A stretch of 64,000 nt of DNA from Cuneatibacter sp. NSJ-177 (GCF_022867805.1 NZ_JALIFO010000002.1:62001-126000), one strand, 5' to 3'. Positions 25,577 through 35,857 are shown, counted from the stretch's first letter. The notes: generated from the letters alone by a model not told the origin. Program-made: numbers and translations.

Positions 25577-27907
25577 CTATTTCCCTCGCTTTTCCAAAAA
25601 CCCGGAGGTCAGCGACAGCAGCAGCAGGAACAGCGCCGTGGCAGCCGCTCCCAGGGGCAGCAAAAGCCCAACCATCCGGAACGTAATCCATTCCAGTGAA
25701 AACAATTGTCCCAGGAACAAAAAGGCCAGGACAAACGCCGTCCCCACTGCGCCGAAAAGCAGCACTCGCTGCCAGGTAAACGGAATACATACCTTAAACA
25801 AAATCATCATGCCGGTATACCCCAAAAGCACAACCGCCATAGTGGAAATCTGCGCGGTGGAAAAGTGCATGTTCCGCGCTAAAAGCACCAGTAAAATCGT
25901 ATTGAACACGTTGGTCAGCGCCCCTGGAATCGCTTTCCGGATGATATTCCAAAGGAATTTCCCACGGACCCGTTCCCGGTTGGGCTCCAGCGCAAGAATA
26001 AAGGAAGGCGCCCCGATGGTCAATGAGCTGATCAGGGTGAACTGAATGGGCTCAAAGGGGTAGGTAGCGTGAAGGAAGATAAAAATCACTGCCAGGATCG
26101 CGCTGAAAAACGTTTTTACCAAGAACAAGGAGGCCGACCGTTGCAGATTGTTAATCGAACGCCGTCCTTCCGCCACGATATGGGGCATGGAGGCAAAGTT
26201 GGAGTCCAACAAAACCAACTGGCTGACCGTGCGGGCCGCGTCGCTGCCGGAAGCCATCGCAATGCTGCAATCGCTTTCTTTCAGCGCCAGCACATCGTTC
26301 ACGCCGTCCCCGGTCATGGCTACGGTGTGGCCCTCGGCTTTCAGCCCCTGCACCAGCTGTAATTTTTGCTGCGGCGTCACCCGGCCGAACACGGTGTACT
26401 TTTTCGCAGCCTCCTGGACCTCTTCCACACTGTGAAGCGTCGTGGCGTCCACATAACGGTCCGCGCCGGGCAGGCCGACCCGCCGGGCAATACAGGCCAC
26501 GGTTCTCGCGTTGTCTCCGGAAATCACTTTAAGATCCACTCCCTGCTCCACAAAATAACTCAGGGTCTTCTCCGCATTTTCCCGGATCGTATCGCTGACA
26601 AAAAGCAGGGCAACCGGCTCCAGCCCTCGTGGAAGCTCCTGGCCGCGGAACCGTTCCCGGCTTGCCGCAAGCACCAGCACCCGCTGTCCCTTAGAGGCCG
26701 CCTCGTCAATCTGGCCGCGGAAGGGCTCCAGCCCTTTCTTCAGCACAAACTGTTCTGCTCCCACCACATAAGTGCCGTGTCCCGGAAATTCAACGCCGCT
26801 CCATTTTCTGGACGAAGAAAAAGGAACCATCGCTCCTGGTTTCCACCCCGGCGATTTCGGGCAGAACTTCCGCATAGCCTGGGCCGTCGGGTTATGGTCC
26901 GGCAGAGAAGCCACAATGGAGGCAATCGCATTTCTGGCTTCCTCCTTCGTATGGCCTGCCAGGGGATGCAGGCGATCCACCTGCATGTCCCCGGTGGTGA
27001 TGGTTCCGGTCTTATCCAGACAGAGCACATCCACCCGCGCCAGAGTCTCGATGGAGTAGAGCTCCTGAACCAACGCATTTTTCCTTCCCAGACGGATCAC
27101 GCCGACCGCCAGCACCACGCTGGTCAGCAATACCAGACCTTCCGGGATCATGCCGACCAGAGCCGCCACCGTGCTGACAATGGCTTTTTCCTTGGTCATC
27201 GCCCCGAAGAAAACCTGTTTGCAAAACAGGGCGATGCCCACCGGGATAATCGAAAATCCGATCACCTTGATGATTTTATTGATACTGTCCATAATCTCCG
27301 AGTTGGGCCGCTTCAGATATTTGGCGTTCCGGCTGATCTGGGACGCATAGTTTTCTTCTCCGACATGGACTACCTTGGACCATGCGGTTCCGGAAACCAC
27401 AAAGCTTCCGGAAAGAACCGAGTCCCCCGCGGTCTTTAAAATCGGGTTGGGTTCCCCGGTGATCAGAGATTCGTTGACTTCGCAGCTCCCGGAGAGGAGG
27501 ATACTGTCCGCACAAATCTGGTTTCCGGCCTCCAGGACCATCACGTCATCCTTCACCAGTCCTTCGACCGGGATCACCTGTGTCTTCCCGTCCCTCCGGA
27601 CATGGGCCTTCGGCGCCGCAATCAAGGACAGCTTGTCGATCAGCCGCTTGGCCCGGATTTCCTGTACGGTGCCGATCACCGCATTGCAGATGATCACTCC
27701 CATAAACAGCATATTTTTATAGGATCCCACCATCAAAATCAGCGATGCCAAAATCACATTTAGAATGTTGAACGGGGTCACAACATTGTTCCAAAGGATT
27801 TCTCCAAAGCTTTTGCTTCGGATTTCCTCCTCCCCGTTCACCAAGCCTTTTTCTATCCGCTCCTGAACCTCCCGGCTCGTCAGACCGGTCAGGCCGTCTC
27901 CCTCCAT
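25577..27907 (-). CDS. Cation-translocating P-type ATPase (CtpE-like)
   Basis: 776 residues. Actuator motif TGEP (about 150), phosphorylation site DKTGTIT (about 293-299), and hinge GDGVNDVLALKESD (about 532-545). Two N-terminal, two central and about six C-terminal membrane segments can be seen. No N-terminal metal-binding domain and no CPC motif, so it is not a copper or zinc pump. The overall pattern resembles the CtpE group of Ca2+ (or Mg2+) ATPases in Gram-positives. TGEP instead of TGES occurs in that group as far as I recall. ATG with GAGGAG upstream. Confidence 0.87.
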   Translation of the reverse strand: MEGDGLTGLTSREVQERIEKGLVNGEEEIRSKSFGEILWNNVVTPFNILNVILASLILMVGSYKNMLFMGVIICNAVIGTVQEIRAKRLIDKLSLIAAPKAHVRRDGKTQVIPVEGLVKDDVMVLEAGNQICADSILLSGSCEVNESLITGEPNPILKTAGDSVLSGSFVVSGTAWSKVVHVGEENYASQISRNAKYLKRPNSEIMDSINKIIKVIGFSIIPVGIALFCKQVFFGAMTKEKAIVSTVAALVGMIPEGLVLLTSVVLAVGVIRLGRKNALVQELYSIETLARVDVLCLDKTGTITTGDMQVDRLHPLAGHTKEEARNAIASIVASLPDHNPTAQAMRKFCPKSPGWKPGAMVPFSSSRKWSGVEFPGHGTYVVGAEQFVLKKGLEPFRGQIDEAASKGQRVLVLAASRERFRGQELPRGLEPVALLFVSDTIRENAEKTLSYFVEQGVDLKVISGDNARTVACIARRVGLPGADRYVDATTLHSVEEVQEAAKKYTVFGRVTPQQKLQLVQGLKAEGHTVAMTGDGVNDVLALKESDCSIAMASGSDAARTVSQLVLLDSNFASMPHIVAEGRRSINNLQRSASLFLVKTFFSAILAVIFIFLHATYPFEPIQFTLISSLTIGAPSFILALEPNRERVRGKFLWNIIRKAIPGALTNVFNTILLVLLARNMHFSTAQISTMAVVLLGYTGMMILFKVCIPFTWQRVLLFGAVGTAFVLAFLFLGQLFSLEWITFRMVGLLLPLGAAATALFLLLLSLTSGFLEKRGK

Positions 27908-27982
27908 GGCTCACTCCTCGTTTCTATGTAAAATCATTTCTGTATCTCAGAATCCATATCCCAATCTGACAACCGTCCCGGA

Positions 27983-28006
27983 GACCGCCTATGCCAAAAG
28001 GCGGTC
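27983..28006. other. Hairpin upstream of the P-type ATPase gene
   Basis: 8-bp stem GACCGCCT/AGGCGGTC in the gap between the foldase-like gene and the ATPase gene. No T-tract on either strand close by; function unclear. Confidence 0.35.
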
Positions 28007-28127
28007 CCTCCTTCCCGTATGACGGAAATTTCCTGGGATGAAAGAAGAGCTGCCACAGGAGTCGGAAAACAGACTCCCTCCTGGGAATACTCTTCTCCTG
28101 CTCCTGTAACAGCCCTCTCCTCGTCTC

Positions 28128-29381
28128 TTAGTTAGCCGCCGTAGTCTCTGCCTGCGTCGTAGTCTCCGCCGCGGTCGTTTCCGCTTCGCTCGTCCCGGCC
28201 GCCGTGGTGCTCTCCTGTCCGGCCGCGGTGGTTGCCGCAGACGTGGTCTCCGCCGCAGTGGTCTCACCGGCTGCGGCCGTCGAGGCCTCCGTGGTCTCTC
28301 CCGCTTCCGTGGTGGCGTCGCCGGCAGCCGATGTCGATTCGGCCGTGGTGGCTTCCGTCGGCTTCTCCACGTAAATCATCTGATCCACCTTCAGGTCATC
28401 CCAGGCCTTCTGCACTTCATATTCTGGTGCAGCGGCCGCCCATTCGGCGTAAACGGAGTTAAAGTATTCTTCCCTCTTGGAATCCTCCACCTCCGCGCGT
28501 TTCTTCTCGGTGGCCTCCTCATCCAAATCCGAAGTACACTGAATCACATACCAGCCGGTCTCTGCAGTTACCTTCTTGATCTCTCCGGTCTTCATCGTGG
28601 AGCCTTCCTGATACAAAACCGATGTATTTTCCGGATCCACCTTCAGATAACTCTGGGTTGAACTGCTCGTCCCAAGCTCCTCTGCGAAATCGCTGAACTT
28701 CTTTCCTTCATTCAGCCTTTTTTCCATCTCATCCGCCAGCGCCTCGCCGGTCAGCTTTTCCGTATCGGATGCTTCCGTGCTCTCGGTGCTGTCCGTGCCG
28801 GAGCTGTTGCTGACGAACACATACTCCAGCGTAAATTCCTGGGACTCTTCGTCGGAGACGGTGACCTCTGTCTCCTGTTTCACTGCATCCCACACCTTAA
28901 CGGCTAAAGCGTTCTTTTCCATCCAGCCTTGAATGCTCTCGTCACTGGCATCCGAGTATTCTTTGAACTCCTCCGCAAAGGCGTCCCGGAATTTCGCGAT
29001 CTGCTCCGTGACCTTCGTCTTGTCCTCGTCGGTCAGGCTGATGCCCTTCTCTTCCGCGTGATCATTCAGGATGCAGGTCTGGATCAACTGCGCCATCACG
29101 TCTTCCTTCATCTGCTGGGACAGCGTCTTATTCCCGTCGATCGAAGCTTCCCACATATTGGCGTAGCCGTAATACTGGTACATCAGGCCGTACTGTGCTT
29201 CCGTGGCCCACTGTTCATACCGCAGCCAGAAATTGGCTTCATCCAGATACACCGTCTGATCTCCATACTTGAGCGCCGGCGTGGTCGCATATTCATCCAT
29301 GGATGTGGAACATCCTGCCGCGGTCCCTACCATCAAAGCAGCCGCCAACAGCGCTCCAATCCCTTTTTTCCATCCCTTCAT
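28128..29381 (-). CDS. PrsA/SurA-like foldase lipoprotein with Thr/Ala/Glu-rich tail
   Basis: 417 residues. Lipobox AAGC (Cys24 counted from the ATG at 29381), a SurA-N-like helical region (about 35-170), and a weak parvulin-like region (about 175-310: FTLEYVFVSNS, LNEGKKFSDFAEEL, GWYVIQCTSDLDEE). This resembles PrsA-type chaperones that help secreted proteins fold at the outer membrane face. Key parvulin histidines are not obvious, so isomerase activity is doubtful. The last ~75 residues are a TTAA/ETTA repeat tail, unusual at a C-terminus. ATG is preferred over an upstream TTG because GGAGG lies right before it. Confidence 0.78.
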   Translation of the reverse strand: MKGWKKGIGALLAAALMVGTAAGCSTSMDEYATTPALKYGDQTVYLDEANFWLRYEQWATEAQYGLMYQYYGYANMWEASIDGNKTLSQQMKEDVMAQLIQTCILNDHAEEKGISLTDEDKTKVTEQIAKFRDAFAEEFKEYSDASDESIQGWMEKNALAVKVWDAVKQETEVTVSDEESQEFTLEYVFVSNSSGTDSTESTEASDTEKLTGEALADEMEKRLNEGKKFSDFAEELGTSSSTQSYLKVDPENTSVLYQEGSTMKTGEIKKVTAETGWYVIQCTSDLDEEATEKKRAEVEDSKREEYFNSVYAEWAAAAPEYEVQKAWDDLKVDQMIYVEKPTEATTAESTSAAGDATTEAGETTEASTAAAGETTAAETTSAATTAAGQESTTAAGTSEAETTAAETTTQAETTAAN

Positions 29382-29458
29382 ATCTGCCTCCAAAGGTTAT
29401 ATTCTCCGGTTTTTGCCGGACGCGCCAAAAAGTACGCAGTTTTTGACACACTAAGGGT

Positions 29459-29487
29459 ATTATAAAACCTTTTTCCTTTTCTAGCAA
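29459..29487 (-). promoter_or_regulatory. Promoter of the foldase-like lipoprotein gene
   Basis: Minus strand TTGCTA (29487-29482), 17-bp spacer, TATAAT (29464-29459); leader about 75 nt. Confidence 0.7.
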
Positions 29488-29527
29488 CAATTTTATTGGA
29501 AATCACGAATTTTTCATGATTCCGTAA

Positions 29528-29710
29528 GAATCAAAAAATGCGCGCGGGGATGGCCTGCTGACCATCACCCACCACATGCAGAAAGAGGCGCTGGAGCTAT
29601 ACGATGAAATCATCTACATGGATCAGGGACGAATCGTCGAAATGGGCTCTTTTGAGGAATTGATGGAGCGCCGGGGCGGATTTTACGAATTTTTCCGCCT
29701 GAAAAAATAG
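29528..29710 (+). pseudogene. 3' end of an ABC exporter ATPase gene
   Basis: The plus strand encodes DGLLTITHHMQKEALELYDE, then IIYMDQGRIVEMGSFEELME and RRGGFYEFFRLKK, ending at TAG. This is the H-loop and C-terminus of an ABC exporter of the CydC/MsbA type. In frame, a TAA occurs at 29525-29527 and nothing of Walker A, signature or membrane domain is found upstream, so more than 90% of the gene is missing. It lies between the foldase promoter and the MFS gene. Confidence 0.8.
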
Positions 29711-29731
29711 CCCTTCCGGAAACCCGTTCCG

Positions 29732-30973
29732 TCAGTCCTCGATTTTGCTAAAAACCCGTTTAGAATACAGTCCGATCAGTAAGGATACCACAGCCGCCCC
29801 AATCATTACCACCCATTCGCTTCCCGCGAACCGGTCAAACAGCACTCCGTAGAGAGCCTGCCCCACCGGCTGGGCGCACATGGAAATCGAGATCATAGCA
29901 GCAAGAATCTTTCCCACCAGATGGGCCGGGCTCTCCCTCTGAACCAATGTAAACATCTGCACCGAGAACAAAGTCGCCGCCCCCATGGCCGCAAAGCTGA
30001 GTCCGGTAATCACCCAGTAGCAGGCTTCTGCCGGGAGTCCCGCCATCAGGGCGAGGCCCACGATGCCAACCGCCAGGGAACAGGCGGCAAGTAAGAGCGG
30101 GGAATCTTTCAGATGAAGCCTCTGGGACAGAACCGCCGCCAAGAGTCCTCCGACCAGGCCGCCCAGGGCCAGCGCCGCTTCGGCCAGGCCCATCCGCATG
30201 TCGCTCATCCCCAGAACCTGGACCACCAGCACCGGAATTCCAATCATCATCACAGCAGACAGCACCAGATTAAATGCCGCCACCAAAAAGACCACCGTGA
30301 AGAAAATTGGTTTCTCTGTCCTGACGAATCGATAGCTTTCCGCCAAATCCTCTCTGGCCACTCGAAAAATCCCCTGGGTCCGCGGCTGACGCTGATGAGG
30401 AATATGGATGAAAATCTCCATGACCGCGGAGACCGCAAAGCAGACAATGCTGACCAGGAGGATCGGAAAGATCCCGGCCGCCCCAAAGATCGCGCCGCCG
30501 ATCACCGGCCCCAAAAGTCCGGACAGCGTGCTGACCTGATTGATCACCGCATTTCCCGCCATCAGATTCTCATCGGACACCAGCGCCGGGATACTGGCCT
30601 GCACAGCCGGCTGGTAGGTGCCCGATATCCCGTACAGCAGCATCAAGACCACAATAAACAGCGGCACGGTCGGCACTTTTCCAAGAGACAGGTAAAAAAC
30701 TGTAATCAAAATCGCCGTGGAAAAGTCTAAAATCACCATGATGTTTCTTTTATTGACCCGGTCGGCCAGGATGCCTCCGATCAGGGAAAGCACGATCATC
30801 GGAATCATCGAGCAGGCCGTCACCGCCCCGAAAAGGGATGAGGAGCCCGTCTCCCGAAGCAGGTAGAGCGGCAGGGCGAACCGCAGGATCGCATTGCCGA
30901 ACAGAGAGATAATCTGCCCGATTACTACGAGGGTAAAGTCCCTCCGGAATAGTTTCTGGGTATTGGTTTTCAT
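29732..30973 (-). CDS. MFS transporter (drug-efflux type)
   Basis: 413 residues with about 12 membrane segments. Marks are DFTLVVIGQIISLFGNAILRFALPLYLL at the N-terminus, the loop-2/3 motif GGILADRVNKRNIMV, and a second-half GGLVGGLLAAVLSQR. Similar to the MFS_3/macrolide-type efflux proteins. The neighbouring TetR gene, with matching operators in front of both genes, supports a role as inducible exporter of a toxic compound. The substrate is unknown. ATG with AAAGGAGG. Confidence 0.87.
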   Translation of the reverse strand: MKTNTQKLFRRDFTLVVIGQIISLFGNAILRFALPLYLLRETGSSSLFGAVTACSMIPMIVLSLIGGILADRVNKRNIMVILDFSTAILITVFYLSLGKVPTVPLFIVVLMLLYGISGTYQPAVQASIPALVSDENLMAGNAVINQVSTLSGLLGPVIGGAIFGAAGIFPILLVSIVCFAVSAVMEIFIHIPHQRQPRTQGIFRVAREDLAESYRFVRTEKPIFFTVVFLVAAFNLVLSAVMMIGIPVLVVQVLGMSDMRMGLAEAALALGGLVGGLLAAVLSQRLHLKDSPLLLAACSLAVGIVGLALMAGLPAEACYWVITGLSFAAMGAATLFSVQMFTLVQRESPAHLVGKILAAMISISMCAQPVGQALYGVLFDRFAGSEWVVMIGAAVVSLLIGLYSKRVFSKIED

Positions 30974-30989
30974 CGTATCCTCCTTTTAT

Positions 30990-31008
30990 CAAACCAACCG
31001 TCGGTTTG
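30990..31008. promoter_or_regulatory. TetR operator in front of the MFS gene
   Basis: 19-bp near-palindrome CAAACCAACCGTCGGTTTG (one mismatched pair), sharing the CCGTCGG core with the site at 31713-31729. Confidence 0.7.
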
Positions 31009-31021
31009 TATAATGGTAAAA

Positions 31022-31047
31022 TAAAATCCGTTTTCCCGGATTTTACT
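31022..31047 (-). terminator. Terminator of tetR-family gene
   Basis: Minus strand AAAATCCG-GGAAAA-CGGATTTT followed by ATTTTA; it overlaps the stop codon and separates the regulator from the MFS gene, which therefore needs its own promoter. Confidence 0.65.
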
Positions 31048-31699
31048 CCTTCTTTCCTTCCTGCTGAACCCGGCAGTACTCCTTGTACTGGTTGATGATC
31101 TCCTCATCCTCCAGATCAATCCCGGCGCCCTGCAGCAACCTGGCAAAGACCAGGCAGCGCCGTCCCATCGTCTCCTCGTCGGCAGGATAAATCAGCGGGT
31201 TCAGCCAGATATTGCTCAGAATAATCATGGCTTCCGCCAGCTCCCCCGGCGCTTCCGTTTGAATCGAACCGTCCGCAATGCCCTGCTCGATCACCGGCTT
31301 CACATACTGGGGGGCAACCATCTCATAAATCTCCTGGATCTGGGCCGCCAGAAAACGGGGATTTTCCAGCAGATTTGGAGCAATCCGAACCAGGGACCTC
31401 TGATTTCCATTGGAAACGGCCGCGCGGAACAGTTCCCGCAGCTTATCTTCCCCATTCAGGGAAGCATCGTCGCGGATTTTCGAGAGCAACTGTACATTTT
31501 CCTCTCCCATCCGGTCGCAGACCGCCTCAAAGATATCTTCCTTGGAGCCAAAATGATGATAGATCGCTCCTTTTGATAACTTTGTCTCATCGATTATATC
31601 CTGGAGCGAGGCACCGTCGTACCCCTTTTCCAGAAACAGATGGGCTGCCGCATCCAATATCTTCCGGACCGTCTCCTCCGGATATTTGTTTCTTGCCAT
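31043..31699 (-). CDS. TetR-family transcriptional regulator
   Basis: 218 residues. N-terminal HTH: ILDAAAHLFLEKGYDGASLQ, then DIIDETKLSKGAIYHHFGSKEDIF (about residues 12-58). The C-terminal part is a ligand-binding helical domain of unknown specificity. ATG at 31699 with GGAGG; longer frames run into the operator and promoter. A perfect operator over its own start site and a similar one before the MFS gene indicate that it represses both itself and the pump until an inducer binds. Confidence 0.92.
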   Translation of the reverse strand: MARNKYPEETVRKILDAAAHLFLEKGYDGASLQDIIDETKLSKGAIYHHFGSKEDIFEAVCDRMGEENVQLLSKIRDDASLNGEDKLRELFRAAVSNGNQRSLVRIAPNLLENPRFLAAQIQEIYEMVAPQYVKPVIEQGIADGSIQTEAPGELAEAMIILSNIWLNPLIYPADEETMGRRCLVFARLLQGAGIDLEDEEIINQYKEYCRVQQEGKKE

Positions 31700-31712
31700 C
31701 CCCAACCTCCAA

Positions 31713-31729
31713 ACAGACCGTCGGTCTGT
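31713..31729. promoter_or_regulatory. TetR operator in the tetR-family gene promoter
   Basis: Perfect 17-bp palindrome ACAGACCGTCGGTCTGT between the -10 box and the start codon. Confidence 0.75.
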
Positions 31730-31733
31730 ATAA

Positions 31734-31762
31734 AAGATACCACAGGGATGCCCTCTTGTCAA
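31734..31762 (-). promoter_or_regulatory. Promoter of the TetR-family gene
   Basis: Minus strand TTGACA (31762-31757), 17-bp spacer, TATCTT (31739-31734). The operator starts 4 bp downstream of the -10. Confidence 0.7.
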
Positions 31763-31778
31763 GCAATATTTCCCTTGC

Positions 31779-34700
31779 TTACCGAGGACATCCGGCCTCC
31801 TCCAGCAGTGCCTTTAAATCCCCAAGAATGCTGCGGACCGTCTCCAACATTTTCACTGGATCCGTATTCCGTTTCCGCTGATCCCGGTAAGTAAAACAAG
31901 GATTCTTTCCGGCCGATACCCGGAGGTCTCCCTTGTACTTTCCGATCATCGGCGCAATCCGGGACGGATCTACCGGCGCTTCCGCAAACATCGTAAATTT
32001 CAATTCTTCCTGATTGCCCGACACTTCGGTCACATACGCCTCGTGGGCCAGCGACTTTAACAGCGACACCCGGAGCAGGTTCTGCACCGGCTTCGGCAGT
32101 TCCCCGAACCTGTCGATCAGTTCGTCCTGCATATCCATATAGTCTTCGTCGTTCTCGATCCCGGCGATCCGCTTATAGAGGTTCATCTTCTGCGCCTCAT
32201 TGCGGACATAACCGGCGGGCAGATAGGCGTCGATTTCCAGATCGATTTCCGTTTCGAAATCCGCCGTGCTCTTCTTCTCACCCTTTGCCTCCTGGACGGC
32301 TGTTCCCAGCAGCTTGCAGTAGAGATCATACCCCACCGCTTCCATGTGGCCGTGCTGCTCCGCACCCAAAAGGTTCCCGGCGCCGCGAAGCTCCAGATCC
32401 CGCATGGCAATCCGGATGCCGGATCCCAGCTCCGTATACTCCCGGATCGCCTGGAGCCGCTTTTCCGCGATCTCTGGCAACATCTTGTCCCGGCGGTACA
32501 TTAAAAACGCATAGGCGGTCCGGCTGGAGCGGCCCACGCGGCCCCGCAGCTGATAGAGCTGGGACAGGCCGAACCGGTCGGCGTCGTGGATGATAATCGT
32601 GTTGACATTGGATATATCCAGGCCGGTCTCGATAATCGTTGTGGAGACCAGCACATCGATCTCCCCGTTGATAAAGTCCAGCATGATCCGTTCCAATTCA
32701 TGCTCCCGCATCTGCCCGTGGGCAAAAACCACATTGGCCTCCGGCACCAAGGACGCGATATGGTTCGTCATATCCGAAATATTTTTCACCTGGTTATAGA
32801 CATAATAAACCTGGCCGCCCCGGTCCAGCTCTCTCTGGATGGCCTCCCGCACCAGTTCGTCGTTGAACTCCATCACATAGGTCTGGATCGCCACCCGGTC
32901 CATCGGTGCTTCTTCCAGTACACTCATATCCCGGATCCCGATCAGGCTCATATGCAGCGTCCGGGGGATCGGCGTTGCCGTCAAGGTCAGAACATCGATA
33001 TTTTCCTTCAGCTGCTTGATCTTTTCTTTGTCGGAAACGCCGAAGCGCTGTTCCTCGTCAATGATCAGCAATCCCAGATCCTTAAACCGGACATCCTTGG
33101 AAAGCAGGCGGTGCGTCCCGATCACAATGTCCACCATGCCCCGTTTTAATCCCTCGATGGTCTTTTTCTGTTCCCCCGGCGTCCGGAACCGGCAGAGCAG
33201 GTCCACTTGAACCGGGTATTCCTTCATCCGCTGGACAAAGGTATTGTAGTGCTGCTGGGCCAGGATCGTCGTGGGCACCAGGTAAGCCACCTGTTTTCCG
33301 TCCTGCACGGCTTTAAACGCCGCCCGGATCGCCACCTCGGTCTTGCCGTATCCCACGTCGCCGCAGATCAGCCGGTCCATGATCTTTCCGTGCTCCATAT
33401 CGCTTTTGACCGCTTCGATGGCGCGCATCTGATCCTCGGTCTCCTCATAGGGAAACTGTTCCTCAAACTCTTTCTGCCAGACCGAATCCTCGCTGTAGAC
33501 GAACCCTTTCTCATTCTGCCTAGCCGCATACAGGCGCACCAAATCCTGCGCGATCTCCCGGACCGCCCCGCGCACTTTAGTCTTGGTCTTATGCCACTCG
33601 GCACCGCCAAGCCGGTTCAGTTTCGGCACCTTTTCCGCATCGGACCCGGCATATTTTTGAACCAGATTCATCTGAGTGACGGGAATATACAGGTTGCCGC
33701 CGTCCCCGTAGGTGATTTTCATGTAGTCTTTGGCTACGCCGCTCACCTCGATCCGTTCGGTTCCCTTATAAACGCCTAGCCCGTGATTTTCATGGATCAC
33801 ATAATCCCCGACGGCGAGCTGGGAAAACTCCTGAATCTTCCGCCCCTCATAAGCGGTCTTTTTCTTCTTCTTTTTCTGGTTTTTGCCGAACAAGTCCCCC
33901 TCGGCCAGAACCAGGAAACGAAGCATCGGATAAGAGAAGCCCTTGTGAATGCTGCCGCAGGTCACCAACACCTGGCCGGGATGAACCGTCTTATTCTCCT
34001 CCTCCGAGAAAAAAGCGGCCAATCCGTATTCCTGGAGGTTGGTCGAAAGGCGCGCCCCGCGGGTCCGGGATCCGGAGAGCAGAACCACCCGGTAGTTCTC
34101 TCTTTTCCAGCGCTTCAAATCCGCAATCAGGGTCTCAAAGCTATCCTGGTAGGAATGAAGGGTCTGGGCCTGAATCTGATAGCGCCCTTCTACTTTTAGG
34201 CTGCCGCCCTTTTGCTCCAGGCCGGTCAGCGCCACCGCCCTTTTACGGCCCAGCAGGGAAAAGACCTCCCCAGCCGACAAAAGGGAGGGGATTTTGCCCG
34301 CGTCCTCCAGCCCGTTTTCCAGCCGGTGTACCATGCTCTCCTGGAATTCCTTTGCCACGCCGCCTGCCTTTTCCTCCAGCCGCGCAGGCTCATCCAGAAA
34401 GAACAGCGAGTCTTCCGGAAAATATTCCAAAAACGGGATCGTCGGAGCCTTCTCCTCCTCCCACTCATCTTCCGCCGGATAAATCCGCACCGACTCCAAA
34501 TTTTCCATGGAACGCTGGCTTTCGATGTCAAAGCTCCGGATGGAATCAATCTCATCGCCCCAAAGCTCGATCCGGACCGGCACTTCCTCGGTCAGCGGGA
34601 AGATGTCGAGTATTCCTCCCCGGACGGCAAATTGGCCGGAGCCCTCCACCTGGGCCTCCCTCTCATATCCCATCTCCGCCAGTTTTTTCCCAAACCTGGT

Positions 34701-35144
34701 CAGATCCAGCTGCTGGCCGACTTCCAAGGATAGGATGCGCTGCTTCAGCTCCTTTGCATCCGCAATCCGGTCCATACAGCCGTCCACAGTGGTGACGATG
34801 ATCCCCCGTCCTTCTTCCAGCATCTGCTTCCAGACCGCCATCCGCTGCTGCACCAGCAGATTTCCGTGAATATCCGCCTGATAAAACAGCAAATCCTTGG
34901 CCGGGTAGAAAAAAACGGCGTCAGAAAAACACCGGGCATCCTCGCAGATCTCTTTTGCCCGCGAATCATTGTAGGTCACGATCAGGGAAAGCGGAGAAGA
35001 TTCCGCCAGCCGGCAGGCCAGATGAACCTTCTGCGAGTCCACACAGCCGCTGATTAAGAGCGGCCCCCGCCCCGTGGCCAATGAATTTTTGATCTCTTCA
35101 TACTCCTTTAGTTCCTCCAAAGGACAATCAAAGCTCGCCGCCAT
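31779..35144 (-). CDS. mfd: Transcription-repair coupling factor
   Basis: 1121 residues, full length. UvrB-homology region in the N-terminal third, the RNA-polymerase interacting domain near residue 440 ([20 protein letters not shown]), helicase Walker [12 protein letters not shown] (about 592-602), DEEQRFGV (about 693-700), GRVGRS, and a C-terminal TRCF domain (about 990-1090). It removes RNA polymerase stalled at lesions and recruits UvrA. The start overlaps the pth stop by 17 bp, the usual pth-mfd order in Firmicutes. Confidence 0.98.
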   Translation of the reverse strand: MAASFDCPLEELKEYEEIKNSLATGRGPLLISGCVDSQKVHLACRLAESSPLSLIVTYNDSRAKEICEDARCFSDAVFFYPAKDLLFYQADIHGNLLVQQRMAVWKQMLEEGRGIIVTTVDGCMDRIADAKELKQRILSLEVGQQLDLTRFGKKLAEMGYEREAQVEGSGQFAVRGGILDIFPLTEEVPVRIELWGDEIDSIRSFDIESQRSMENLESVRIYPAEDEWEEEKAPTIPFLEYFPEDSLFFLDEPARLEEKAGGVAKEFQESMVHRLENGLEDAGKIPSLLSAGEVFSLLGRKRAVALTGLEQKGGSLKVEGRYQIQAQTLHSYQDSFETLIADLKRWKRENYRVVLLSGSRTRGARLSTNLQEYGLAAFFSEEENKTVHPGQVLVTCGSIHKGFSYPMLRFLVLAEGDLFGKNQKKKKKKTAYEGRKIQEFSQLAVGDYVIHENHGLGVYKGTERIEVSGVAKDYMKITYGDGGNLYIPVTQMNLVQKYAGSDAEKVPKLNRLGGAEWHKTKTKVRGAVREIAQDLVRLYAARQNEKGFVYSEDSVWQKEFEEQFPYEETEDQMRAIEAVKSDMEHGKIMDRLICGDVGYGKTEVAIRAAFKAVQDGKQVAYLVPTTILAQQHYNTFVQRMKEYPVQVDLLCRFRTPGEQKKTIEGLKRGMVDIVIGTHRLLSKDVRFKDLGLLIIDEEQRFGVSDKEKIKQLKENIDVLTLTATPIPRTLHMSLIGIRDMSVLEEAPMDRVAIQTYVMEFNDELVREAIQRELDRGGQVYYVYNQVKNISDMTNHIASLVPEANVVFAHGQMREHELERIMLDFINGEIDVLVSTTIIETGLDISNVNTIIIHDADRFGLSQLYQLRGRVGRSSRTAYAFLMYRRDKMLPEIAEKRLQAIREYTELGSGIRIAMRDLELRGAGNLLGAEQHGHMEAVGYDLYCKLLGTAVQEAKGEKKSTADFETEIDLEIDAYLPAGYVRNEAQKMNLYKRIAGIENDEDYMDMQDELIDRFGELPKPVQNLLRVSLLKSLAHEAYVTEVSGNQEELKFTMFAEAPVDPSRIAPMIGKYKGDLRVSAGKNPCFTYRDQRKRNTDPVKMLETVRSILGDLKALLEEAGCPR

Positions 35145-35721
35145 TTTCTTCCTTTCTCTTGAACGCGTTAAACCGGTTCATTGCCTCCTTCACCCCGTCG
35201 GTGAGGATGAATTCCGCAGCCTCCGCAGCCAGCTTTACCGACTCTTTTATCGCCGCCTGCTCCTCTCTGCTGAAATGTCCCAGCACATAGTCGGCCAGAT
35301 CCATCTGCTCCGGCTTCCCGCCAACTCCCACTTTGATCCGCGGAAATTCCTGGGTGCCCAGATGGCCGATGATGCTCTTCATGCCGTTGTGGCCTCCTGC
35401 GCTTCCCTTGGCGCGGATCCGGATCTGCCCGATCTCCAGGCTGATGTCGTCGTAAATCACCAATAGCTCGGACGGCTCCAATTTATAATAATCCATCAAG
35501 GGGCGGATACATTCGCCGCTCAGATTCATAAATGTCAGCGGTTTCACCAATAAAACCTTTTCGCCGCCGATGATCCCGGCGCCGCACAATCCTCTCTGCC
35601 GGTTTGTGTTCACTCGTATAGAATATTTTTCCGCCAGCCGGTCAATGACTGCAAATCCGGTATTATGCCTGGTTCCTTCATATTTTGCAGCCGGATTTCC
35701 CAGCCCTGCAATGATTTTCAT
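35128..35721 (-). CDS. pth: Peptidyl-tRNA hydrolase
   Basis: 197 residues. Frees tRNA from prematurely released peptidyl-tRNA. Catalytic His19 in KYEGTRHNTGF, the GLGNP loop at the N-terminus (residues 6-10), and GSAGGHNGMKSI are the classic motifs. ATG with GGAGGG upstream. First gene of the pth-mfd operon. Confidence 0.97.
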   Translation of the reverse strand: MKIIAGLGNPAAKYEGTRHNTGFAVIDRLAEKYSIRVNTNRQRGLCGAGIIGGEKVLLVKPLTFMNLSGECIRPLMDYYKLEPSELLVIYDDISLEIGQIRIRAKGSAGGHNGMKSIIGHLGTQEFPRIKVGVGGKPEQMDLADYVLGHFSREEQAAIKESVKLAAEAAEFILTDGVKEAMNRFNAFKRKEENGGEL

Positions 35722-35780
35722 GATTCCCTCCGTTAATCTGTCCTGCGGCAGCGATATCGTAACGCTGCCAAATCGTTTCT

Positions 35781-35809
35781 ATTGTAACAAAGGGCCGGGC
35801 GGCGGTCAA
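35781..35809 (-). promoter_or_regulatory. Promoter of pth-mfd
   Basis: Minus strand TTGACC (35809-35804), 17-bp spacer, TACAAT (35786-35781). Confidence 0.6.
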
Positions 35810-35828
35810 GCCGAGGAATCCTTTTGTT

Positions 35829-35857
35829 TTGACAAAGATTCGAAGGATGGCTATACT
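35829..35857 (+). promoter_or_regulatory. Promoter of the ketopantoate-reductase-like gene
   Basis: TTGACA (35829-35834), 17-bp spacer, TATACT (35852-35857), 27 bp before the start codon: a near-consensus sigma-A site. Confidence 0.75.

Noticed and set aside
28128-28360. C-terminal Thr/Ala/Glu repeats of the foldase-like protein as a frameshift artefact
   Set aside because: Codon frame is continuous with the domain upstream, the same composition occurs in linkers of three other lipoproteins, and a normal stop follows.
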